Origin: Puniceicoccales bacterium
GTDB lineage: Bacteria > Verrucomicrobiota > Verrucomicrobiia > Opitutales > JAIRLM01
Assembly: GCA_031268315.1 (NCBI GenBank)
Contig: JAIRXK010000008.1
Coordinates: forward strand, 1 to 35,544
Length of the DNA: 35,544 nt
Direction of reading: 5' to 3'
Shown here piece after piece: positions 8,294-16,660 of this stretch. The notes under the pieces were generated by a model. That model made no database searches and was not told the origin of the DNA. It was given only the letters and a program-made list of their open reading frames with translations. A program made the translations under genes and the position numbers. Position 1 is the first letter of the stretch. The number at the start of each line of letters is the position of its first letter.

Positions 8294-8584
8294 TAAATGA
8301 GAATGAAGATAGATGGAAATTGACCACAGGCGAGATCTAAATTTTGAGCACGGACACAATCCGTCCGCGAAACAGCGCCGGCTCGAAACAAAAGTCTGCC
8401 AATGGAGCAATTTTCCCCTTCTCCAGGAATGGCAACAAGTGAGCTTTCATGGTGCGTTGGAGAGTGAAATTACCGGTATTTTGAGTTTTGCGCCTAATTT
8501 ATCGCCGCATGCATTGGCAAAAAATATTCATTGACACTTGGCAAAATCTTCATACCTTGGTGCAAAACCTAATAGGGGAGTGCA
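8294..8584 (+). other. Intergenic region with decayed repeat copy 3
   Basis: About 290 bp lie between the two gene families. Positions 8460-8536 align with the 3' half of the repeat at 4961-5212 (GTGAAATT-..-GGTA, TGCGCCYAATT, CGCC-CATGC). A one-base length difference breaks the small-protein frame seen in copies 1 and 2. An open frame at 8313-8534 exists but lacks a clear ribosome-binding site and is best read as a remnant. The region ends in a promoter and ribosome-binding site for 8585. Confidence 0.6.
8531..8558 (+). promoter_or_regulatory. Putative sigma-70-type promoter for 8585
   Basis: TTGACA (8531-8536) is followed by a 16-base spacer and TACCTT (8553-8558), a weak -10. The -35 box sits at the very end of the shared repeat, as it does at 10907 and 14172. 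The GGGGAG at 8575-8580 fits as ribosome-binding site for the GTG at 8585. Confidence 0.45.
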
Positions 8585-10873
8585 GTGGCGAATTTTCGAA
8601 CAGTAAGTCTCAGAGAGTCGAGGGTGGAAGCACCTATCCAAAGTTGCAGTTCATATGGAAATGGCTTCGATCAAATGATTCGCGAAAAAATAGCGAAGCA
8701 CAACTTCGAATTTGCAGCCAAATTACTCGAGGATCTCTGCGGTAAAAATTCCAAAGAAGCATGTAAAATTTTCTACGAGATCAATGAAAATGATGCGGCC
8801 AAAATTTTACTAAAAATAGATAAAAATGATTCTGAAACGACCCTAGCGATTTTGCTAGATTATAAAAGTAATGACTTCGCGAAAAGTGTGAAAATTATGG
8901 AAATTTTGGCAAGTCATTCGAAGCCAAAGCAAAAGCTCATTCAGTTTTTTAATAAAATATATTCTGAAAATCAAATAAAAGGACTGACTATCTTGACGCA
9001 AATGTCAGCTCTATATGGCACCAATGGCAATCCGGGCATAAAAATTATTTTAGCAAATATGGAAATTAATAATAGAGATTCGGATTTGGTGATACAAATA
9101 TTTGCTAACGGGAATTTCTGAAAAGCAATTAATGATATTGCATTTAATGAAAATGGTTCTATGCAGCCTGTAAACTTAGTGGAAATTCTGACAGTGGCAT
9201 ATAATTTAGGATCAGCACCTAAAGTTGGTCTATACTTGCTTATTAATAAAATGATTAAAGAATCATTCGACACTCAATTTACAATGGAAACTTTTAATAA
9301 ATTGAATCGAAGCTACCTGAAATGTATGCTTCAATCGAACGAGATGACATCTGAAAACAAAGAACGACTTCTACGTTCAAATTTGTTTTCAAACGCCGAA
9401 ATTATAGAAATTTTAAATTACAAAATGAACAGGGTTGAATTGCGAAATGATGGAATAAATATTATGAAAAATATGGTAACTGAAAATTTTGAAAGGGCAA
9501 AATCCATTATTTTAGACCCAAGCATTCACAGCGAATATGCGGAAAACATTCTGAGCACTCAGTCGGATTCACTGGCGCAAATTTTAGACATTTCCTATGC
9601 ATTGTACCTAAAATATCCCGAAAAATTAGATAGATTTTTAAGCGCAATGGCCGAAGGATGCAACGAAAATGGTGCAATGGCACTTCTAATTAAAATAGAA
9701 GAACGTCAGCCGGGGACTATGGCGAATATTTTTTCGAATATTAATGTGAGCCAGAAATGCATGGCGAAAATTTTAGGGAGCGAATTAATGCCACCTGAAA
9801 AGGCGTTGAATATTTTTGTGATAATATATTCATCAAATTTGCAAATGGCGATTGGAATTTTATCAGAAATGGCGCAGGCGCAGATTTCTATTAATCGGAC
9901 ACATGGAAGCAATACAAATAGTCAAAATGCAACTCTAATTTTTCAAAGCGTAGCCTCTAACTGCGCCGACGCCGCAGACATTGTATTCCATGAAAAATTT
10001 CTACCTTCCTCTGCGGCGTTCTTCATGGAGAAGCATATGTCGACTAAAAAAATAGCAGAAATTTTGAGGTGCGCACATGGCCAGGGCAAGGTGGGAAAAA
10101 TAACAGAATTTCTAACTTTAATGATTCCTAATGCAAGGACCCAATCCAATTTGGTGCGCTGGGGAAAAGTGCCGAAAATTTTGAGTCAACTGACTCCACT
10201 CGAAGTGGATTCAATTTTTAATGAAAATCTTCTTCGCGGGCTCACGCAGGAAATTCGGGCAAAGATGGAAGAAATGAGGTCTTCATGCGCTGGAATTATT
10301 TGGCATTTTGATGTAGATATGCAGCACTATGATGAAGAATTTATCATCCGCTTCCAATCTTCAACTGCGGCTGTAGAGCAAACCGAAAATCAATCCGACA
10401 ATGTCTCGCAATCCGTTACCGTGGATAAGGAACAAATTGTAAGCATATCTTCCGATGGAATTTCACCGGGAACCAACGTACCTGACGAGAAAACTCCAAC
10501 GGTGGAAAATAAGATATCCAATGGCGAAATTCCATCGGGGAAAGAGGTGTACGTCGATAAAATTTTATCGGCGAAATCGGATACACCGGCGCTATCCCAC
10601 CCCGGATGGTTGGGTAAAATTTTTATGGGAACCGTGGGCAAAGTGCTTGCTGCCGTGGCCATTATCGCCGGCTTTGGGTTGGTCCTGTGGGCGGTCATTT
10701 TGTGGCCATTGGCGGCGTGCATCGGCGCGGGCGGTGCAGCCGCTGCGCTTGCCGCCGCCATATTTTATCAAGGTAGAAGCACAAATCAAATGAAGTCGGC
10801 GCAGGTAAATTTGCCTCCTTCCAAGGGCAATGCCTTGCCTGAAGTTGTTGACTTTCAAGACATTTGCATTTAA
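8585..10873 (+). pseudogene. Helical-repeat hairpin protein, interrupted by in-frame TGA
   Basis: Both halves lie in one frame. The 5' half runs from GTG 8585 to TGA 9119-9121 (178 residues), and the 3' half stays open through to TAA 10873 (762 residues in total if read through). The ATG at 9161 has no convincing ribosome-binding site. The stop falls inside a repeat whose other copies read L-x-x-x-L-x-x-G/D/E-KA-x-x-IF; here it reads NF-stop-KAINDI. A GGA-to-TGA change would explain it. The body consists of ~35-residue helical repeats. The C-terminus has a Ser/Thr-rich linker, the signature HPGWLGKIFMGT, a bilobed hydrophobic segment of ~43 residues and a tail ending DICI. It is paralogous to the next two genes. 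A true nonsense mutation, a sequencing error or recoding are all possible. Confidence 0.75.
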
Positions 10874-10912
10874 TTTATCGGCGCACGCATTGGGAAAAAA
10901 TATCCATTGACA
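10324..10912 (+). repeat. C-terminal module plus spacer, copy A
   Basis: About 590 bp, covering the linker, hydrophobic hairpin, DICI tail, stop codon and promoter -35 box, are nearly identical to 13588-14177. Most differences are isolated single bases. The same genes diverge strongly upstream of this module. The hairpin part alone is also shared with 16400-16643. Confidence 0.9.
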
Positions 10913-10944
10913 GCCATGAAAATTTTTTATATTCTCTAGGAGAA
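10907..10944 (+). promoter_or_regulatory. Putative promoter and ribosome-binding site for 10950
   Basis: TTGACA (10907-10912), a 17-base spacer and TATTCT (10930-10935) form a good sigma-70-type match; TATATT (10928-10933) is an alternative. TAGGAGAA (10937-10944) precedes the ATG by 5 bases. The expected transcription start (~10942) would fall on the ribosome-binding site, so either the leader is extremely short or the real start lies further upstream. Confidence 0.5.
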
Positions 10945-10949
10945 TTTTA

Positions 10950-13900
10950 ATGGGAGACAATTCGATGTCAGATCCGCTAATTGCAAATACCAATGGACAG
11001 CCGCAGTCAATTGCGGGTTCAAACAACAGTCTGCCAGAAAATGGCATAGATCCAACAGATTCGACCATTTTAACCGCAGAAACACCAACTTTGTCTCCAT
11101 CTTCATCGCAATTGAACATTTGGGAGGCAATGGATGCGAATGATTTAAGCCAATTTCTGCTAAAGGCCGACATTTCCGATGCGATTAACATTGCACTGCA
11201 AATATCCGAAGAAAAATCCGAGGAAATTTTTAAATTAATGTATTTGGCTGATGGGGCGAAAACATTTGAAATTATATGCGGAGTGGGCGAGTCATACTTA
11301 TATTATAAAGATGTGAGAGTATTGAGTATTTTAACAGCAGTGCCGATGAGTTTAGATGACAGGAAAAATATTCTACTGGATAATAATGTGTGCATGAAGA
11401 TGAAAATACTTCTTTTAAAAGCTTCAATGTCCATGGAAGAAACAACAGAGGGCATGAATGCGCTGTGTGTCGCAATCGGTGCCAATGAATTAGCGAAATT
11501 GACAGTAGCGATGTTTGCTAATAGCATTAAAGATGTTGGATGCAAAATTATAAGTACAATATGCAATCAGCAGGATAACGATGGAATTACATATGTGGCG
11601 AATTTTTTAACGGCAATGTGGCCTGGCTTGCAAAAAAGCAATGGAAGCGATATAATTGAAATTATGTATATCATACAAAACAAATTGCGCAATAATGAAA
11701 GTATGACAAAACTTTTTACTAAAATGAAGAAAGAAACTGTATTGGGTTTTTTTATGAAATTTATGCATAGCTCATCAGGAGACGTCAAATATGCACAACT
11801 CTTTAAAATACTAGCCCATACTCTATGCGTCATGGAAGCATCGAATGAAGAAATAGGTGAATTTTTTAAGGGGGTATTGGAGTTCAAACGCCCCATTCCG
11901 GTGAAAAGTAATCGTAAAGATGACGCCAATAGCATTGGAATGAGATTATTTTTTACTGTGGCATCAGAAAATATGGATTTAGCAGAAAGTGCTTTGCAGA
12001 AACTGGATAATGAAACTGTAAAAAAACTTTTCGTAAGAGGGGCAGAGTTTTCACCAATTGCGTTTAATCTTTTTGGGAAAATATATAGTTCAAGTGGCGA
12101 AGAATCGAAAAGAGCAATTGAAATTTTCCGTGAAATTGTTAATTCCTGTCAATTGACTCATGTAGCTCTTTTTTTGCGAGAAATAGATGAAGCGAATCAC
12201 AGCAAAGCTCTAGCAATCTTGAACGATGGAATCATTCCTGAGTGCAACGTAATAAGCATTTTAAAAAGTGATTTAGTGCGCGAAGCAATGGTGTGCGATT
12301 TCTTGGACGGATTGTATCTATTGAATAAACAAAAAGCAACTGAAATGTTCGAGAAAATACTTAGCCCTTCAAAGGGAAGAAACGTTACGAAAACTATACC
12401 TCGTAATAGAGAAGTAAATACTAGCAATAATTCACTCAGCGATCGCCGTGCGATGCAGGGGAATGGAAAGGCTAAAAGGAGTGAAATAATAATTAGCAGA
12501 GATAGATTGTCTGTAATTTTCCTAAAAATAGATGCATTGGATTCTGAAATTGCTCTAGAAATTCTATCAAAACTATATAAAGAAATGGCGTTGTGCACCA
12601 TAGGGCAGATTTTAACCGGTAAGGCAATGGCGATTTCCAATGCGATTATTTTCTTTAAGAAACTATATCAATTGGACGCAAATAAGGCAATTAAAGCTTT
12701 ATTCTACGATAACTATGATCGTATCCAAGGCAATAGAGCATTTGGAATTTTATCAAAAATGTATGACGATGAGACTGATAATCCAATTGTATTGGAGATT
12801 TTATTAGAAATGAACTCTAGCACAACAGTGGATTTTCTCGCAAGCAATTTAATTGATGACGGCAAAGCCATAGAAATTTTTAAAAATCTATATGCAAAAA
12901 ATCTTGAACATAACCGTGATTGCAAAAAAGTGGTTTGCATTTGGAGCGATATGCTTTCAGCCAACAAATCGCCCGACAGGGCAACTAGAATCTTAGTAAA
13001 CCTATATGATGATAGCAGCAACCATGAAATGGCGCTAAAAATTTTGTTCAATAGCAGCCCGGAATCAAGCGGATGTTTTTTGGCAAATGGTTTAATGACT
13101 GAGGGCAAAGCCATAGAAGTTTTTAAGGAATTTTATGCAAAAGATTACCGTATGGCAACTGATGCTCTAATAATGATAGCATCTTGGAGGTTCGATAGCA
13201 GCAAGCGATCCCCGGTGATTTTCCTTGAAATGGCAAAAAATCGCGAAGATGCAGCGAAAATTCTTCTGGAGGGTTTTGCTTCGTGTGAAATCCTAGCCAA
13301 TGCCTATGTATCATTCCAAAATATGGCAAATATTTTAACTATGATATATTCTCCGAACAGGGTGAATGAAATAGTGCATCTTTTAGTGGAGATGACACGC
13401 GTTCCGGAATCGAAATCACATGAAAAAATCGCAAAGGCCCTAGCTCAAATGGATCAGGATACAGCGGATTTACTGCTCAAGGGGATGGCCTCGAAACAAT
13501 GCAAAGGCATAGAGGAGATCCAATTGAATGTGGAAAAAATTAGATCCCAGTGCATTGAGCCTGATCAGGAATTGGAGTTAGCCATGCAGCATCATGATGC
13601 AGAATTTATCATCCGCTTCCAATCTTCAACTGCGGCTGTGGAGCAAACCGAAAATCAATCCGACAATGTCTCGCAATCCGTTACTGTGGATAAGGAACAA
13701 ATTGTAAGCATATCTTCCGATGGAATTTCACCAAAAACCAACGTACTTGACGAGGAAACTCCAACGGTGGAAAATAAGATATTCAACGGCGAAATTCCAT
13801 CGGAAAAAGAGGTGTACGTCGATAAAATTTTATCGACGAAATCGGATACACCGGCGCTATCCCACCCCGGATGGTTGGGTAAAATTTTTATGGGAACCGT

Positions 13901-14138
13901 GGGTAAAGTGCTTGCTGCCGTAGCCATTATCGCCGGCTCTGGACTAGCCCTGTGGGCGGTCATTCTGTGGCCATTGGCGGCGTGCATCGGCGCGGGCTGC
14001 GCAGCCGTTGCGCTTGCCGCCGCCATATTTTATCAAGGTAGAAGTGCAAATCATGTGAAGTCGACGCAGGTAAATTTGCCTCCTTCCGAGGGCAATGGCT
14101 TGTCTGAAGTTGTTGACCTTCAAGACATTTGCATTTAA
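10950..14138 (+). CDS. Helical-repeat putative effector with C-terminal bilobed hairpin
   Basis: This is the longest intact member of the family, at 1062 residues. A disordered Ser/Thr/Asn/Pro-rich N-terminus of ~55 residues precedes many ~35-residue alpha-helical repeats of the type L-x3-L-x4-KAIEIFKNLYAKN; examples lie near 12830-12900 and 13080-13140. The pattern recalls alpha-solenoids such as the MgtE N-terminal or FliG-type helical repeats (KIAKALAQMDQDTADLLL), which is an impression rather than a search result. After a Ser/Thr-rich linker and HPGWLGKIFMGT comes a hydrophobic hairpin (residues ~985-1027) and a 35-residue tail ending DICI. The start is set by TAGGAGAA 5 bases upstream. 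The protein probably anchors by its C-terminus with a protein-binding scaffold exposed; its partner is unknown. Confidence 0.9.
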   Translation: MGDNSMSDPLIANTNGQPQSIAGSNNSLPENGIDPTDSTILTAETPTLSPSSSQLNIWEAMDANDLSQFLLKADISDAINIALQISEEKSEEIFKLMYLADGAKTFEIICGVGESYLYYKDVRVLSILTAVPMSLDDRKNILLDNNVCMKMKILLLKASMSMEETTEGMNALCVAIGANELAKLTVAMFANSIKDVGCKIISTICNQQDNDGITYVANFLTAMWPGLQKSNGSDIIEIMYIIQNKLRNNESMTKLFTKMKKETVLGFFMKFMHSSSGDVKYAQLFKILAHTLCVMEASNEEIGEFFKGVLEFKRPIPVKSNRKDDANSIGMRLFFTVASENMDLAESALQKLDNETVKKLFVRGAEFSPIAFNLFGKIYSSSGEESKRAIEIFREIVNSCQLTHVALFLREIDEANHSKALAILNDGIIPECNVISILKSDLVREAMVCDFLDGLYLLNKQKATEMFEKILSPSKGRNVTKTIPRNREVNTSNNSLSDRRAMQGNGKAKRSEIIISRDRLSVIFLKIDALDSEIALEILSKLYKEMALCTIGQILTGKAMAISNAIIFFKKLYQLDANKAIKALFYDNYDRIQGNRAFGILSKMYDDETDNPIVLEILLEMNSSTTVDFLASNLIDDGKAIEIFKNLYAKNLEHNRDCKKVVCIWSDMLSANKSPDRATRILVNLYDDSSNHEMALKILFNSSPESSGCFLANGLMTEGKAIEVFKEFYAKDYRMATDALIMIASWRFDSSKRSPVIFLEMAKNREDAAKILLEGFASCEILANAYVSFQNMANILTMIYSPNRVNEIVHLLVEMTRVPESKSHEKIAKALAQMDQDTADLLLKGMASKQCKGIEEIQLNVEKIRSQCIEPDQELELAMQHHDAEFIIRFQSSTAAVEQTENQSDNVSQSVTVDKEQIVSISSDGISPKTNVLDEETPTVENKIFNGEIPSEKEVYVDKILSTKSDTPALSHPGWLGKIFMGTVGKVLAAVAIIAGSGLALWAVILWPLAACIGAGCAAVALAAAIFYQGRSANHVKSTQVNLPPSEGNGLSEVVDLQDICI

Positions 14139-14177
14139 CTCTATCGGCGCACGCGCTGGAAAAAATATTCATTGACA
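13588..14177 (+). repeat. C-terminal module plus spacer, copy B
   Basis: This is the partner of 10324-10912 at an offset of about 3264 bp. It includes the coding end, the stop codon, the short spacer (TCGGCGCACGC ... AAAAAATAT) and TTGACA. Synonymous sites are also conserved, which argues for recent duplication or gene conversion rather than protein-level selection. Confidence 0.9.
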
Positions 14178-14217
14178 GCTGAGAGAATTTTCGCAATCTG
14201 GCCGAAGTCTAGGCAAG
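14172..14217 (+). promoter_or_regulatory. Putative promoter for 14222
   Basis: TTGACA (14172-14177) is at the end of the shared repeat. A weak -10, CAATCT (14194-14199), follows a 16-base spacer. AGGCAAG (14211-14217) can serve as ribosome-binding site, four bases before the ATG. Confidence 0.4.
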
Positions 14218-14221
14218 AATT

Positions 14222-16654
14222 ATGATATCAGATTTTTCAATAGCACAATCGTCTGCCAAGCCTCAGCCGCAGGCCACGGAAGCAGATGACAATTCGCCCA
14301 CGGGAGAGCAATTGCTGCTGCTGGATATTTACAGGGCAACGGGAGTTCTAGGCCAAATATCGGACGATGAATTGGAGCAGACTTCCACTTTAATATCTTC
14401 CTTGGATGGTGAAAAGATAATCGAATTTCTAGCAAAAATGCCCAAATCATACCTATTGCATAGCCCTCAAAAAAAAGTAGCCGTAATTCTCCATTGCATG
14501 GAAATAACCGTTGATGGCGGACGAAAAACTCTATTGGATAATAGGGTAAGCGTTGAAAATAAGGCATATTTTTTGAAAAATTTTATATCAGAGAAAGAAG
14601 CGGTAGAGACTTTAATTCAAATGTGTACACTGGGCAATGGCCAGGAAGCGGCGAAAATTTTATATGCAATAATGGATTATTGCGCATGCAACATGTCCAA
14701 AGGAATGGCGAAAACGGTTTCGCTTATAGAAGCAATATGCGCATTGCCAGACAATGAAGGAATGAAAAATGCAATAGAAATTGCAGTGGGACTATTGTCC
14801 ATTTTAGTTTCAAATTCATCCATTCAAAAGACTGATGTGCAAGAATGTTGTATTTGCGCAATAGTGTCCATTTTAAATCGCATATTCAATGATGATTTAC
14901 TCGGTAGGGAAATTATAATAAAGACTCTCGTTAATATGGTGCAAAATAATATGGGAAATATTCTAATGAGCGATGAACTAGATCCGGAAATCATAACTCA
15001 AGTCCTATGCCATGAATCAATGAATAATGAAAACTTAATTGCACTTTTTAGCATATCATTTGTGCGATATATCTATCGCCCTTCTAATGATTTCGCTGCG
15101 TGTACATTTTTGAGAATGGCTGAAAAAGATAGTAGCAGAGCGATAGGTGTTTTAAACGGCATGGAAAAGAAAGATGTTACTATAATTTTTTACCAAAGTT
15201 TACCATCGCCCGATGTCGCATTTGCCTTTTTTGAAAAAATACAATTACTTTCTCCCGGCAGAGAAATTGAAACTTTCATCGCAACACAACGGTGCTACAG
15301 CGATTGCTTTGTCACACATGACGATAATCTTTTTAGATTTTTGCTACGAGTAGAAAAAAAAGATTTAGACAATTCAAATGAACCTAAGATGCTTTTGAAA
15401 ATTTTGCTAGATGAAAGAATGGAGCCGAGATCAATAGGGGACATTTTGACGTGCAATTTAATCGACAGCGAAAAAAGATACTTTCTTTTTGAAAAAATAT
15501 ATTCCGCAAATCCGAAGAAAGCAATTGATGTTTTTAAGGAAATGGTCCAATATAGTAGAAGCGATAAAATTATTAAGATTCTATTAAAAATAGAAAAAGA
15601 TGATTCAGAAAATCCCACTGCTCCCCGGAGAGTTTTAGAAGTTTTTTTAGATGAAATAGTTACGGCCTCCGAAGTGGAAAATATTTTAGCTAACAATTCA
15701 CTGCCCAATTTAGTTGCAAGTGATCTTTTCGAAGCAATGCACTTGGCAAATCCTGGAAAAGCAAATCGTATTTTTGCATTGATGATATATAAACGGCACA
15801 TATTCCGCGCAACCAAAATTTTTCTAAAATTGTATGATGGGGAGATCAATCATCAAAGGACATTGGGCATTTTATGCAGCGATGTAGTGGAACCTGCATT
15901 GGCGGGAATTTTTTTTATAAGTAATTCGCTTACTGATGACAAAGCCATGGAAATCTTCAAAAATCTCTGTGTGGAAAATTTCCAAAAAGCATTTAGCATT
16001 ATAAAAGAAATAGCACAACCGTTGACTTATAATCTCTACTCCCCAGATGCGGTGAATAAAATAGCGCTTATGCTAAGTTCAATGCTTTCAACTCCGGAAT
16101 TTCAAATGAAAATTGCACGTGCCCTAATTCGAATGGATCAGGACAAAGTGGATGCACTTCTTAGCTCGCAGTATCTAGCGGTATATGCATTGAATATTCG
16201 ATCGGCGATGGCAAAATTAAAATCCCTACTTGCTAGGGAAGCGAAAACTCTCGAATCCGCCATGCGGCGGTATGACGAAGAATTTATCATCCACATTCAA
16301 CCCCCGACTGCGGATGCGGCGGGGCAAAGCGAAAATCAAACTGCCAGCGTAGCACAGGCAATTGGCGTAGGTATGGGACAAATTGCAATCATATCCGGCG
16401 GCGAAATTCCATCGGGAAAAAATGGGTGCGTCGATAAAATTTTATCGGCGAAATCGGATACACAGGCGCTATCCCACCCCGGATGGTTGGGTAAAATTTT
16501 TATGGGAACCGCGGGCAAAGTACTTGCCGCCGTGGCCATTATCGCCGGCTCTGGACTGGCCCTGTGGGCGGCCATACTGTGGCCATTGGCGGCGTGCATC
16601 GTCGCGGCCGGCGCAGCCGCTGCGCTTGCCGCCGCCATATTTTCCAGAAATTGA
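14222..16654 (+). CDS. Helical-repeat putative effector with C-terminal hairpin, tail truncated
   Basis: This 810-residue protein is the third tandem paralogue. It has a Gln/Pro/Ser-rich N-terminus and ~35-residue helical repeats (for example LFEKIYSANPKKAIDVFKEM and IARALIRMDQDKVDALL). A shortened linker, HPGWLGKIFMGT and a hydrophobic hairpin (~764-806) follow. It ends in FSRN immediately after the hairpin, whereas its paralogues continue for 35 residues to DICI. The DNA match to them stops abruptly at the CATATTTT block (~16643), and the gene ends six bases before the convergent neighbour's stop. This suggests that a rearrangement removed the tail. It uses TGA as stop, which argues against UGA being a sense codon here. 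The role is as for its paralogues. Confidence 0.88.
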   Translation: MISDFSIAQSSAKPQPQATEADDNSPTGEQLLLLDIYRATGVLGQISDDELEQTSTLISSLDGEKIIEFLAKMPKSYLLHSPQKKVAVILHCMEITVDGGRKTLLDNRVSVENKAYFLKNFISEKEAVETLIQMCTLGNGQEAAKILYAIMDYCACNMSKGMAKTVSLIEAICALPDNEGMKNAIEIAVGLLSILVSNSSIQKTDVQECCICAIVSILNRIFNDDLLGREIIIKTLVNMVQNNMGNILMSDELDPEIITQVLCHESMNNENLIALFSISFVRYIYRPSNDFAACTFLRMAEKDSSRAIGVLNGMEKKDVTIIFYQSLPSPDVAFAFFEKIQLLSPGREIETFIATQRCYSDCFVTHDDNLFRFLLRVEKKDLDNSNEPKMLLKILLDERMEPRSIGDILTCNLIDSEKRYFLFEKIYSANPKKAIDVFKEMVQYSRSDKIIKILLKIEKDDSENPTAPRRVLEVFLDEIVTASEVENILANNSLPNLVASDLFEAMHLANPGKANRIFALMIYKRHIFRATKIFLKLYDGEINHQRTLGILCSDVVEPALAGIFFISNSLTDDKAMEIFKNLCVENFQKAFSIIKEIAQPLTYNLYSPDAVNKIALMLSSMLSTPEFQMKIARALIRMDQDKVDALLSSQYLAVYALNIRSAMAKLKSLLAREAKTLESAMRRYDEEFIIHIQPPTADAAGQSENQTASVAQAIGVGMGQIAIISGGEIPSGKNGCVDKILSAKSDTQALSHPGWLGKIFMGTAGKVLAAVAIIAGSGLALWAAILWPLAACIVAAGAAAALAAAIFSRN
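16400..16643 (+). repeat. C-terminal module, copy C (partial)
   Basis: Positions 16400-16643 match the GGCGAAATTCCATCGG to CATATTTT part of copies A and B at high identity. The preceding linker is shortened, and the tail and spacer are absent. Confidence 0.85.
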
Positions 16655-16660
16655 AACCGT

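Noticed and set aside
8313-8534. 73-codon ORF in the spacer after 8293
   Set aside because: Its end resembles the small-protein repeat, but a one-base shift relative to copies 1 and 2 and the lack of a ribosome-binding site indicate a decayed remnant.
9119-9121. UGA as a sense codon (alternative genetic code)
   Set aside because: TGG is used normally for Trp, and TGA appears to end the gene at 16654 and the small ORF at 1571.
10390-10761. Long Ala-rich antisense ORF, repeated at 13655-14026 and 16336-16677
   Set aside because: It recurs only because it mirrors the conserved hairpin-coding module on the plus strand. It has no ribosome-binding site or independent conservation.
10862-10873. 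DICI tail as a CaaX box
   Set aside because: The Cys is second from the end, not fourth, so it does not fit the CaaX, CC or CxC prenylation patterns.
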